Notes under the pieces: model-generated
Seen by the model: only the letters and a program-made list of their open reading frames with translations
What the model was told of the DNA's origin: nothing
The model's database searches: none
NCBI GenBank assembly: GCA_900318035.1
Contig: ONJC01000015.1
Span: 54,312-118,311 of the forward strand
Length of the DNA: 64,000 nucleotides
Direction: 5' to 3'
Origin: an uncultured Methanobrevibacter sp.
GTDB taxonomy: Archaea; Methanobacteriota; Methanobacteria; Methanobacteriales; Methanobacteriaceae
Program-made: the position numbers and the translations under genes
Shown here: positions 19,073 through 27,436 of the stretch, piece by piece
Layout: every line of letters begins with the position of its first letter
Position numbering within the stretch: position 1 is the stretch's first letter

Positions 19073-19912
19073 ATGTTAGTTAAAAGAACAATGTCTAAAA
19101 ATGTAGTTAGTGTTTCTGTACCTGGTAACAGAGAAAAAGTTTTAGACTTAATGAGAAAAGAAAACAAGGCAGTACTTCCTGTAGTTAAAGAAGATACTGA
19201 TATTTTAGTAGGACTAGTAACCCGTTCTGATTTAATTAATAATCCTGACGAAGAGCAAATTGCAATGTTGATGAGTAGAAATTTAGTTACTGCAAATCCT
19301 AGTGATGACGTAACAGATGTTGCTCGCAAAATGATTGAAAATAATGTAAGAAGGGTTCCTGTAGTAAATGATGATGGGGAACTTGTTGGAATTATCACAT
19401 CTTTCGATTTGGTATCCAAAGCATTAACTAAACTCACAATCAATGATGCTGTTGAAAATTATATGATTACTACTGTTCCAACTACATGGGAAAAAGCTCC
19501 ATTAAACGTTGCTTTCGAATCCATGAATCAATTCGGTTTAAAATCTATTTTGGCATTGGATGACGATGCAAAATTATCCGGTATTTTAACCGAAACAGAT
19601 TTCATCTCTGAAATTGAAATTATTTCAGAAAGAAGTGAACACAGTTCCACTGTCGGTACTGAAGGAGATAAATGGTCTTGGGATAGTACTTCCGTATTAT
19701 ACATTGAGAAAAATCATTTGAAATTCACAGACAAAGTAGTTGGCGATGTTGCTATCGGCAATGTTGAAGTAGCTAACTCCAAAACTAAAGTTTCTGACTG
19801 TGCTAAAAAAATGAAATCCTTAAACATTGAGCAAATTCCTGTCATCGGTGTTGAAGGAGATTTAGTCGGTCTTGTCAGAGCTAGTGATTTGATTAAAGCT
19901 TTAGTAGAATAG
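19073..19912 (+). CDS. Four-CBS-domain protein
   Basis: A 279-residue protein made only of CBS domains, in two Bateman pairs. Repeated units start with M-x-x-x-V-x-V/A and end in LVGLVTRSDL, LVGIITSFDLV, LSGILTETDFI and LVGLVRASDLI. CBS pairs bind adenine nucleotides or S-adenosylmethionine and sense energy state; no enzyme domain is attached, so it probably acts by contact with another protein or DNA. GGTG ribosome site before ATG 19073. The next gene starts eight bases after its stop. Confidence 0.92.
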   Translation: MLVKRTMSKNVVSVSVPGNREKVLDLMRKENKAVLPVVKEDTDILVGLVTRSDLINNPDEEQIAMLMSRNLVTANPSDDVTDVARKMIENNVRRVPVVNDDGELVGIITSFDLVSKALTKLTINDAVENYMITTVPTTWEKAPLNVAFESMNQFGLKSILALDDDAKLSGILTETDFISEIEIISERSEHSSTVGTEGDKWSWDSTSVLYIEKNHLKFTDKVVGDVAIGNVEVANSKTKVSDCAKKMKSLNIEQIPVIGVEGDLVGLVRASDLIKALVE

Positions 19913-19919
19913 CTGTGAT

Positions 19920-20381
19920 ATGATGGCTGTTAGTCCGGTTTTAGTGATTAAAACAGTTGACGATAGTGTTGTTGGTGTTCGTGCAAGATTATATGATGAT
20001 TTTGTCGAACACGAAATTGTTCTTAATTCTGTTCTTGCTTATTGGTGGGCTAATAATATGCCCCCTGCTTTAAAATTTTTGGAACTTTTCGAATCAGTTA
20101 TCAAAAGGACAATCAATGAATTGATGCCTCATAAGAATTTGAAACTTAAATATGAGGTTAAAGCCGATGATGTGTTGGAAAAGGCTTCTGAGATTGAAAT
20201 CAATTTAATTGAAATAGAAGCAGATGATGTTGGTTTTAAAATTGAGGGTAAACCAGTGATTTTGAAAGGTTTAGTCAAAACAAGCGAAGATTTTGAAGCA
20301 AATGAGTTTGCTAAAACTATTGAAAAGACTATTGAGACTCCAGACATTGTTTTAAAAAAATACCTGGAAATGAACAAGTGA
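19920..20381 (+). CDS. Conserved-looking methanogen protein of unknown function
   Basis: A 153-residue soluble protein with no motif that I can name; it has the length and character of one of the methanogen-only DUF families. It begins VSPVLVIKTVDDSVVGVRARLYDDF and contains an aromatic segment AYWWANNMPPALKF followed by alternating acidic strands. Two start ATGs overlap (19920 and 19923) after a GTGAT site that itself begins at the stop of the CBS gene, so the two are probably one transcript. Confidence 0.75.
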   Translation: MMAVSPVLVIKTVDDSVVGVRARLYDDFVEHEIVLNSVLAYWWANNMPPALKFLELFESVIKRTINELMPHKNLKLKYEVKADDVLEKASEIEINLIEIEADDVGFKIEGKPVILKGLVKTSEDFEANEFAKTIEKTIETPDIVLKKYLEMNK

Positions 20382-20451
20382 ATTTAATTGCGTGATGTTT
20401 GATGGTAGTGTTAACACTTTCATTAACATTGATGCTCAATCAATTAAATTC
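20380..20451. other. Nested inverted-repeat element between convergent genes
   Basis: GAATTTAATTG at 20380-20390 pairs perfectly with CAATTAAATTC at 20441-20451. Inside it ATGTT (20395-20399) pairs with AACAT (20425-20429), and at the centre GTGTTAACAC (20408-20417) is a perfect 10-base palindrome. It lies between two convergent genes and could be a bidirectional terminator, a structured RNA, or a mobile-element relic. The remaining 90 bases up to 20541 are plain AT-rich spacer. Confidence 0.5.
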
Positions 20452-20541
20452 ATAGTTTTATTCTATTTTTATAATTTAATTTATTGAATTTTTATTTTGA
20501 TTTGTGTTAATTAAAAATTCCAATAAAATGGTTCGCCAAAT

Positions 20542-21189
20542 CTATCTCATTTTAATATGGTGCAATAATTTTTTAGCGTCTTCTTTTTTAATGTCTGGGG
20601 ATTGGCGTATGAAATCAATGAGCTTATCCTTTTTGGAGGCATCCAGATTTGATGCACTTAAAGTTTGGGCATAGTTTCTTTTCGGATAAAACGTTTCTTT
20701 AGCAATTGCAAGTAATTCATCCTTTTCATCTTCAGTTATGATGTTTTCTTCCACTGCATTTGTAAAAATGTATTTCATATTTATAAGAGGTTCTGAAAGT
20801 GCCTCTAAAGTATCAGAATCAAGCATTACTGCAACATCATCATCAGAATCAACTTCACCGCTTGCATACTGGTTGTAGACATAACCTATTCCAGTCATTC
20901 CCAAAACGTCCAGCTCGGATGCTCTTAAAGCACCCATGCTTGAAGCACCATAAACTTTTATGCCTTTTTTAATTGCATTTAGGATTTCCTTATGTCCGAC
21001 AGCGGAGCTTTGGTGAAATACTCCATCGATTATTCCGATAATGTCTGGATTTTCTTTTAGGGCAAGATTCAAATCTCCTCTTTTGATTGGTCTTTTATAG
21101 ATTACTTCGACATCTCCGTGGGAGTCCAAAATCTCTTTCGCTTCGCTGAATGGGAGCGACAGTCCGGTATAAATTATGATTTTTGTCAT
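20542..21189 (-). CDS. tfuA: TfuA-like protein, partner of YcaO
   Basis: A 215-residue TfuA-type protein recognised by YGASSMGALRASELDVLGM and GIGYVYNQYASGE. In methanogens TfuA works with YcaO to install the thioglycine of methyl-coenzyme M reductase alpha subunit, presumably by delivering sulfide. It follows ycaO with four bases between, last in an M50 protease-ycaO-tfuA operon. The McrA target is inferred from the established role of this gene pair in methanogens; the mcr operon is not in this window. Confidence 0.88.
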   Translation of the reverse strand: MTKIIIYTGLSLPFSEAKEILDSHGDVEVIYKRPIKRGDLNLALKENPDIIGIIDGVFHQSSAVGHKEILNAIKKGIKVYGASSMGALRASELDVLGMTGIGYVYNQYASGEVDSDDDVAVMLDSDTLEALSEPLINMKYIFTNAVEENIITEDEKDELLAIAKETFYPKRNYAQTLSASNLDASKKDKLIDFIRQSPDIKKEDAKKLLHHIKMR

Positions 21190-21193
21190 GGTA

Positions 21194-22396
21194 TCATACT
21201 TTTAAAAATCGATATCCTGCTCTTGTTTGGTCAAGTGCATAAAGCTCCATTTCCGGAATGATGACACGCACAACGCTGATGTCCAATTCTGGTCGTGTCA
21301 AATCGGTGTATAGAATTTTGCTGATGTCATTGGATATCAGTTCATCCTTAACGATTTCAATATCCTCTGTGATTGAAGTTGTAGCATTATTTTCAATATC
21401 TGACAAGCTAATTTTATTTTCCTCTTCCTTGAAATAAAATTTGTTGATTCTTTTCATTCTCTCATAGCCTGCTTCACGTGCAAAATCAGCTCTGACGGTA
21501 TCTTCACGGGCGCCATTGATTTGGGTTGCCCTGCTTTGAGCCACTTCTGTCAATGCTCTGAGGACTGCAACTTCAGGATCAAGGTGTGTTCCCATTCCCA
21601 ATGTCAGAAGTCCCGCATCTTTTGATACTGTATCGTCTGCTGAAGCGGCTATTGTTGGAACATTGATATCTGCAGTAAAATCCATTAGTTTTATCTTTAT
21701 CCCTTCAGATTCGAACTTGTCAATGGTATCATTAACGACATCACTTTCAATGGTGTCCAAATCTATTTGGGCATAATTTTTATGGGTTAACTCAAATATG
21801 CTCCATGCATCTCTTTCAATTACTTCAAACATTCCATGCAGAATCGCTTCATCCAGAACATTTCCTGATGCCAGACCGTTGGTATTTGATTTAAACAGTC
21901 CGTCAATGGAATCCTCATGGACATAAGGATGGTATACTGCATTTGAAGGAACATAATATTCCTCGCCTGAAATTATGTCGCATGCCAGATTCCACTCCAA
22001 CTTAAATTCGCTTAAATCCTGTTTTTCCAAATTCTGACCTAAATTCAGTGATTTCGGATCAATATAGTTTCCTTTTTTAGCTATTTCATCCAAATTTGCT
22101 ATTACTGTATCATCACTGTCTTGCTTTTCAGCGGAATACCTTTCGAATCCTTCCATCATTGCAGAGGCTTTGGCATGGTCTTTTGAAATTCCTTTCCCTC
22201 CGTAAATGCTGACTGCACCGTCTTCTGCAGTAGGTCGGATGGCGGTATATATTGGCAGTCCGACCCTGTCCAAATCGGTAATGTCTGCAATACGAGTAAT
22301 TCCTGCTGTTTTAAGTTTGTCTTCATTGATTTCAATAGTCTTTTTAGGAGCAATTACTCTATGAGTTCCCTTAAAGTATGTAAGTTTTTCAGTCAT
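21194..22396 (-). CDS. ycaO: YcaO-domain protein (McrA thioamidation)
   Basis: A 400-residue YcaO, an ATP-dependent cyclodehydratase/thioamidase that activates a backbone amide by phosphorylation. Seen: GKGISKDHAKASAMMEGFERYSAE near residue 80 (nucleotide and Mg site), NGLASGN, VIERDAWSIFELTH and ALTEVAQSRATQINGA. Beside tfuA this is the methanogen-type pair that forms thioglycine in methyl-coenzyme M reductase. The start is two bases after the stop of the M50 protease gene, so translation is probably coupled. Confidence 0.92.
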   Translation of the reverse strand: MTEKLTYFKGTHRVIAPKKTIEINEDKLKTAGITRIADITDLDRVGLPIYTAIRPTAEDGAVSIYGGKGISKDHAKASAMMEGFERYSAEKQDSDDTVIANLDEIAKKGNYIDPKSLNLGQNLEKQDLSEFKLEWNLACDIISGEEYYVPSNAVYHPYVHEDSIDGLFKSNTNGLASGNVLDEAILHGMFEVIERDAWSIFELTHKNYAQIDLDTIESDVVNDTIDKFESEGIKIKLMDFTADINVPTIAASADDTVSKDAGLLTLGMGTHLDPEVAVLRALTEVAQSRATQINGAREDTVRADFAREAGYERMKRINKFYFKEEENKISLSDIENNATTSITEDIEIVKDELISNDISKILYTDLTRPELDISVVRVIIPEMELYALDQTRAGYRFLKV

Positions 22397-22397
22397 T

Positions 22398-23039
22398 TTA
22401 AATTCCTATAATTAGTCTAATAATATTTTCCACACCAATTGTCATTGACATTAATGTCATAAGTCCTGCAATAGCGATTGTAATAATCCATATTCCAATA
22501 TTCCATCTCAATACTTTTGATCCATCAAGGTTTCCAATCGGAAGCAGGTTAAACGCTGCAAGAAAACTGTTGATGGAGTAACCCAAAGCGCAAATATTCA
22601 ATATTAACAATGAGGTCTGTGAGCTGAATGCGGAAGGGTAAACCGCAACGCATATCACTAAAAATATTAGTGCAAGAATGATATTGACAATCGGACCTGC
22701 AATTGATATTTTGCCGTTTATTTCATCGGTCATGTGGTTTGCATATGTGTAAACTGCACCTGGGGCAGCAAATACAAATCCGAAAAATGATGTAATGAGT
22801 GCAAATATTAATCCTTGAGGCCATAATTTGAATTCGGCCCAGTAACCGTATTTCATTGACACAAACTTATGTCCAAGCTCGTGCAATATGAAACCGGCAC
22901 CTACTCCAACCATAATCATTGGCAATAGGTGAAGCACGGCATTCATATTTCTTCCCGCATTTGCTATTGCAAAACAAAGTGAAATAACAATAAATGCAAT
23001 TATTAAATCTCTTACTTCACTAGCTGTAAATTTAAACAT
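22398..23039 (-). CDS. Site-2-protease-type M50 membrane metalloprotease
   Basis: A 213-residue polytopic membrane protein with the zinc motif HELGH at about residues 54-58 and the second signature FNLLPIGNLDGSKVLRW near residue 167, both inside membrane helices. This is the compact M50 form without PDZ or CBS domains. It cuts transmembrane substrates within the membrane. It is the first gene of an operon with ycaO and tfuA. A functional link to McrA modification is not known. Confidence 0.9.
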   Translation of the reverse strand: MFKFTASEVRDLIIAFIVISLCFAIANAGRNMNAVLHLLPMIMVGVGAGFILHELGHKFVSMKYGYWAEFKLWPQGLIFALITSFFGFVFAAPGAVYTYANHMTDEINGKISIAGPIVNIILALIFLVICVAVYPSAFSSQTSLLILNICALGYSINSFLAAFNLLPIGNLDGSKVLRWNIGIWIITIAIAGLMTLMSMTIGVENIIRLIIGI

Positions 23040-23177
23040 AATTTTAAAGTATCTATTTTGACTTTAATAAAATTTATCTTTTTTCTGATTTGAACGAATA
23101 TTTTAACTTTTTTTGTATAATTTAACAAATAGTTTTTTATAGTGGATTGATTTAAATTTAGTTTAGGGGAGTAGTCA

Positions 23178-23957
23178 ATGCCAGTATTGAAATTGAAAAA
23201 AGTGATTGAATACTGCAGTTATGATGTGGTATTTTTCATATTCATATGTCTGATAATATTTCTTTTGAATTTGATTCCGGATTATTCTAGGAATTATTTT
23301 GATTCATATATTTAGGGCATAATTCAAATCCTTGTTCTAATCTTATTGAACGGTTATGGTATGGTGATTGCTCGCGATAGGATAAACCATGGTTACAGAT
23401 TGCCTAAAATTATTCCGGGTGATGTCATTAATCTTGGGGTAAAATCAACTTTTGTTTATGGAATTTTTGTTAGTTTACAAACTGCCATTTTATATTTGAC
23501 TGCATATGCATTTGATTTGCCCATATTTGATTTGCATCATCTGCTGCTGAACTTCAACGAAACAATTGACATGTTCTTTGCCAACAGCCCGGAATACATG
23601 CTGATGTTTATATTTGTAGGGGGTCTTGTATTTTATTTCACAACATTTTTTGCAGAGATTTCCCTGGCAAGACTTGCAGACACTAAAAAGTTCTTTGCAG
23701 CATTTGATTTCATGGCTATTTGGAGAAGCATTAAGATATTCGGCTTTAGAAAATATGTACTGGACTATACTAGTCTTATTGTAGCAATAGTGGTTTTAAC
23801 ACTCCTACAATCCGTTAACCTTCTTCCTGACATCCTGCTGGATAATTTGTGGGAGATGATTTTCGGGTTTTTAATATTTGCAACTCAATATCTGGGTATT
23901 GGAGCAGTATACTGTGATATAAAGGATGCTGAGATAAAATCAAGGCAATTTAAATGA
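23178..23957 (+). pseudogene. DUF4013-like membrane protein interrupted by an amber codon
   Basis: The frame starting at ATG 23178 (MPVLKLKKVIEYCSYD) runs to an in-frame TAG at 23313-23315 and then stays open to 23957. Upstream and downstream parts both match the intact paralog at 30405-31172: the N-terminal KSVWNYCTYNK region, then GYGMVIARDRINHGYRLPKI, ARLADTKKFFAAF and the C-terminal TQYLGIGAVYCDIK. The sequence before the start (GGAGTAGTCA) also resembles that of the paralog. Five or six membrane helices. Without readthrough, only a protein from codon 57 (TTG 23346) on could be made, which loses the first helix. Confidence 0.75.
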
Positions 23958-23999
23958 TATTCCTAATTTTTTTATAATACTTCTTCCAAATAGTTAATC

Positions 24000-25016
24000 A
24001 TGAATTTACATGTTGATAATATGTTAAAGGATTTGGAAAAGGATGATTTTCAAGCTTATCTTCTTACCCAATTTACCAATGTGGAATATGTTTCAGGATA
24101 CCGGCCGACCAGTTTCGCCTTTTGCATTATAAAGGAAAATCCTATTGTCTACGCATCAGGAATGGATATGGAATTGGCTAAAAACACTTCTTCAATTGAA
24201 GTGGAGGAGTATGAATCATATGATGTGATGATTAAGGAGCTGAAGGAAGAGGGAATTAAATGTTTGGCTATTGAACCTGCACTGCCTTTCAGCACTTACG
24301 TCAGATTCAGGGACGATTTTGAAATTGATGCCAAAACCTACATCGACAAACAGAGAATGATTAAAGCCCCTGAGGAAATCAAAAAGATTGCAAGGGCAAC
24401 TGAAATAGCTCAAAAATCATTCCTGCAGTTGGACATATTAAATAATTCCGGTACTGAAAAGGAAGTTGCATTTGATTTGGTTCGCAATATGATTGAGAAC
24501 GGCGCTTCAAAGGAATCATTTGATACGATAGTTGCCAGCGGACCTTCCTCAAGCTTGCCTCATGCAATTCCTGAGGCCAAAAAATTATCTCAACCTATAC
24601 TGATAGACTGGGGAGCTATTTTTGAGGGATATTGCTCTGATAACACCCGTACTATGGTTTATAGTGAGCGTCAGCAGGAAATTTGGGATATTGTTGCGGA
24701 GGCACATGACAAGGCAATAAAAGCGGTCAAACCTGGAATGAAATGCTGTGAAGTGGATAAGGTTGCACGAGACATTATATCTGATTATGGTTATGGGGAT
24801 AAATTCATACACTCAACCGGCCATAGTTTGGGTCTTGATATTCATGAAACTCCTGGATTTTCACTTCGGGATGAGACAATAATTGAAGAGGGAATGGTTA
24901 TAACTGTCGAACCAGGAATCTATCTGGAGGGTGAATTCGGTGTTCGCCTGGAGGATACAATAAGCATTTCCAAAAAAGCTAATATCATAGGAAATCTGCC
25001 GTTAAGCATTGAATGA
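24000..25016 (+). CDS. M24-family metallopeptidase (Xaa-Pro dipeptidase-like)
   Basis: A 338-residue creatinase/prolidase-fold peptidase. N-terminal creatinase domain, linker KQRMIKAPEEIKKIARA, then the pita-bread domain with all five metal ligands visible: Asp in DWGAIF, Asp in YCSDNTRT, His in HSTGHSLGLDIHE, Glu in TVEPGIY and Glu in VRLEDTI. Family members cut the bond before proline; exact specificity is not clear. No ribosome site is seen before the ATG. Single gene, ending 100 bases before the next promoter. Confidence 0.92.
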   Translation: MNLHVDNMLKDLEKDDFQAYLLTQFTNVEYVSGYRPTSFAFCIIKENPIVYASGMDMELAKNTSSIEVEEYESYDVMIKELKEEGIKCLAIEPALPFSTYVRFRDDFEIDAKTYIDKQRMIKAPEEIKKIARATEIAQKSFLQLDILNNSGTEKEVAFDLVRNMIENGASKESFDTIVASGPSSSLPHAIPEAKKLSQPILIDWGAIFEGYCSDNTRTMVYSERQQEIWDIVAEAHDKAIKAVKPGMKCCEVDKVARDIISDYGYGDKFIHSTGHSLGLDIHETPGFSLRDETIIEEGMVITVEPGIYLEGEFGVRLEDTISISKKANIIGNLPLSIE

Positions 25017-25116
25017 TATAATTGATTAATTTTTATTTATATTTTTCAAATCAAATAACTTATTATTGTTTATTTATGAATTTAAAGAGGTATGTTGGTA
25101 CTTACATTCGAAAAAC

Positions 25117-25129
25117 TTTATATATATTG
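25117..25129 (+). promoter_or_regulatory. TATA box for zinc-ribbon/DUF2207-like pair
   Basis: TTTATATATATTG preceded by the purine-rich CGAAAAAC (BRE-like). Expected transcription start is about 25 bases downstream, giving a leader of roughly 45 bases that ends in the GGGAG ribosome site at 25181-25185. Confidence 0.6.
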
Positions 25130-25193
25130 TTAAATAGACTGATAAACAAGTGGGATTGTTGAAGTCCACACAAAAAATTAGGGAGAATAGAAA

Positions 25194-25379
25194 ATGAAAA
25201 TGCATAAACTCTGTCCAAGATGTGGATCAAAAAATGTTGATTGGATTATTCCTCAAAATTGGTCACAATGTATTTGCAAGGATTGTGATTACACCGGACC
25301 TATAGTTGAAGGGAATGATGAATTTGCAGAAGAAATTCGTGAAGCATATCTTGAATCTTTAAAAGATGATGATGAATAA
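25194..25379 (+). CDS. Small zinc-ribbon protein
   Basis: A 61-residue protein with CPRCGS and CKDCDY, a complete four-Cys zinc ribbon, and an acidic C-terminal helix (FAEEIREAYLESLKDDD). Such mini-ribbons may bind nucleic acid or protein partners; no role is known. The start is ATG 25194, eight bases after GGGAG. It lies 23 bases before the next gene and shares its promoter. Confidence 0.85.
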   Translation: MKMHKLCPRCGSKNVDWIIPQNWSQCICKDCDYTGPIVEGNDEFAEEIREAYLESLKDDDE

Positions 25380-25402
25380 GAAAATATTGGGGGTTTGGTA
25401 AT

Positions 25403-26203
25403 GTGTTAAGTTTGAATAACAACCCAAATGATGATAACATTAAAAATATTCCAAGTGATGATTCCTATCCGATGGTCTCCATTTTATTTGCAAAAAATAA
25501 GGAAGTGGGTGTAAATTCATTGTCACTCACTATACTTGATTTAATCAGGAATGATCAAATCCGATGTGATATTGATTTGGAGAATTCATATGAAGTGGGT
25601 AAGAAATTAACTCCTAATGATATGGAAGTTATGAAAAAAATAACTCTTAGAATCGCAAATAAGGGTGAATTGAAAACTTCCGAATCATTGGCTATAAAAC
25701 TGCTTAAGAATATGAATAAAAATAAAAAATTCAACTTAAAAGCTATGGCAAAACAAAGCAATAACTCCTCAATTGCCAATAAATTCGAAAAGGATTTCAA
25801 TGAATTTGTCAGTGCTCTCAATACCGAAAATGAGTATGACGGTAAAAATTATAGAGATATTCTGCAAAATTCCAAATTAACAAGCAAAGGAAAGGAAATT
25901 AAAAAAGAATGGATGGAATATCGGGATTATCTAAAATCAAAAGATTTAACTGAAAAGTATCCTCCTGAATCCGTTTTGGAAAATTCAACACAGGTACTTT
26001 ATGGAGCATGCTTTGACATTGAAAAGAATGCTTTAAAAATAAGGGAAAATAACTCTCCATTAACTGATTTCATTGATAAAGACGGATATAAATTATTAAA
26101 TATAATATTCAATAATGCATTATTGAATGTTACTGAAAAACGAAAAGGAGATGGGATATTTTATGGTGTAAACGATAAATATACCATTCCTGGTGGGGGA
26201 TAA
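25403..26203 (+). CDS. Free-standing cytoplasmic domain resembling the C-terminus of DUF2207 proteins
   Basis: A 266-residue soluble protein. The pattern SLTILDLIRNDQIRCD, LTSKGKEIKKEWMEYRDYLK and LTEKYPPESVLENSTQVLYGACF matches the cytoplasmic half of DUF2207 membrane proteins (a winged-helix-like unit, then a W..F..L motif and PPE...W..YLVYA motif). The usual signal peptide, extracellular domain and membrane helices are absent. The start is a GTG at 25403 after a GGGGG site at 25389-25393. The protein ends in PGGG, its codons forming half of a terminator stem. Confidence 0.6.
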   Translation: MLSLNNNPNDDNIKNIPSDDSYPMVSILFAKNKEVGVNSLSLTILDLIRNDQIRCDIDLENSYEVGKKLTPNDMEVMKKITLRIANKGELKTSESLAIKLLKNMNKNKKFNLKAMAKQSNNSSIANKFEKDFNEFVSALNTENEYDGKNYRDILQNSKLTSKGKEIKKEWMEYRDYLKSKDLTEKYPPESVLENSTQVLYGACFDIEKNALKIRENNSPLTDFIDKDGYKLLNIIFNNALLNVTEKRKGDGIFYGVNDKYTIPGGG

Positions 26204-26211
26204 TCCTCCAC
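26193..26211 (+). terminator. Hairpin with stop codon in its loop
   Basis: GTGGGGGA (26193-26200) pairs with TCCTCCAC (26204-26211) with one G-U pair, leaving only the TAA stop codon as loop. It is followed by AT-rich sequence with short T runs. The last three codons of the upstream gene form the left arm. Confidence 0.55.
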
Positions 26212-26282
26212 TAAATAATTTTCACTGCTTTTTAAAAACAGATTTTATATAGGGTAATGTTGTGGGGCTCTTCATCTTGACG

Positions 26283-26921
26283 CTAACTTTTCAATAGCTC
26301 ATCAACGTTATATTCAATCAAATCTGGCACGTCATAATGGCTTGCTGTTCCAATTTTATAGTTTTTGATATGGAACAGATTAAACATTAGATTATCTTTG
26401 TCATTTTTGAGTTTAATTTCATCTTCAATTATTATTTCAAAGCTATCTAACTTCAAGTTCATTCCCAGTCCGGTATATTTCATGTAGCTTTCTTTCAAAA
26501 CCCAATATTTGAAAAATTCGTCAGGTCTGTTTTTCGCATTCATTATATTTTCATATTCTGTGTTGTAGAAGTAATTTTTTGCTATGTTTAAATCAATTGC
26601 AGGGTCAATATATTCAACATCGACTCCAACTTCCTTATCTGATATTGCACATAAAACTATTTTACTTGAATGGCTCAAATTAAAATAAATATTTTCAAAG
26701 TTAGATATGTATGCCTTACCATATTTTCCAGTTTTAAAGACGGGACTTTTGATGTTTGCATCTGACAATAATTTTTTTAAAAGAAGGTAAGCTCCGGCAC
26801 TTAGCTTTTTATCTTTTTCAAATCTGTAAAAATCAATTTTTTCCTGCCGATTTCGTGAAACCAAGTTATAAGCTTTCTTTAAATCCAAGTTTTCAACATT
26901 GCAATAAGCTAATTTAATCAT
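26283..26921 (-). CDS. 4'-phosphopantetheinyl transferase (Sfp type)
   Basis: A 212-residue Sfp-type transferase. Seen: the Mg-binding motif GVDVEYIDP (about 97-105), FYNTEYENI, and FKYWVLKESYMKYTGLGM, the WxxKEA-like signature. It moves phosphopantetheine from coenzyme A to a carrier-protein serine. Methanogens have no fatty-acid synthase carrier protein, so its usual target in Methanobrevibacter is a non-ribosomal peptide synthetase (known in M. ruminantium). None is in this window. It lies near the anti-sigma-type pair on the same strand. Confidence 0.9.
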   Translation of the reverse strand: MIKLAYCNVENLDLKKAYNLVSRNRQEKIDFYRFEKDKKLSAGAYLLLKKLLSDANIKSPVFKTGKYGKAYISNFENIYFNLSHSSKIVLCAISDKEVGVDVEYIDPAIDLNIAKNYFYNTEYENIMNAKNRPDEFFKYWVLKESYMKYTGLGMNLKLDSFEIIIEDEIKLKNDKDNLMFNLFHIKNYKIGTASHYDVPDLIEYNVDELLKS

Positions 26922-27055
26922 TTTATCTTTAAATGTAATAATGTCATATCATCAAATCTTTGGCAAAGTTATTTAAGTCATCCAATAATGGAACTAGGGT
27001 ATGATGAAAATATTAAATAGATAACCATCATTAATATGAATATTTTTAGGTTATC

Positions 27056-27436
27056 TTATGGTTCCACATTTTTAATGATTTGCAAGTGGTTTTCACCATT
27101 AATATAATGATATTTGAGCTCATCAGCCAATTCTTCAGTTAAAAAGATTCCTAATCCTCCGATTTCCGCTTCTTCAATGCTATTTGGGGGAGCGTACTTT
27201 TCTTTTAAAAGAGGATTAAATTCAATTCCATTGTCAATAAACTCCAAGATCAATGTGGGTGGGTTATAATCCACATTAACTGTGATATATTCTGTTTTTG
27301 AATAATTCACAATATTGACAAATATTTCTTCAACAATTAAATTGACTTTAAAGTCTTCTTTTTGAATTTCTTTTAAAATAAACTCATTTAAATTGTGTAA
27401 TTCAGATAATTCGGGTTTAAGTGTTATTGAATTCAT
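27056..27436 (-). CDS. RsbW/SpoIIAB-like anti-sigma-type ATPase (HATPase domain)
   Basis: A 126-residue GHKL ATPase of the anti-sigma factor kinase type: N box LIVEEIFVNIVNYS, G1 box LEFIDNGIEFNP, and G2-like GGLGIFLTEELAD. In bacteria this family phosphorylates a STAS antagonist and binds sigma factor; archaea have no sigma factors, so the target here must differ. Overlaps the STAS gene by four bases. Confidence 0.85.
   Translation of the reverse strand: MNSITLKPELSELHNLNEFILKEIQKEDFKVNLIVEEIFVNIVNYSKTEYITVNVDYNPPTLILEFIDNGIEFNPLLKEKYAPPNSIEEAEIGGLGIFLTEELADELKYHYINGENHLQIIKNVEP

Noticed and set aside
23313..23315. Amber codon as pyrrolysine
   Set aside because: No pyl genes or PYLIS-like context in the window, and the genus is not known to use pyrrolysine; a nonsense mutation is simpler.
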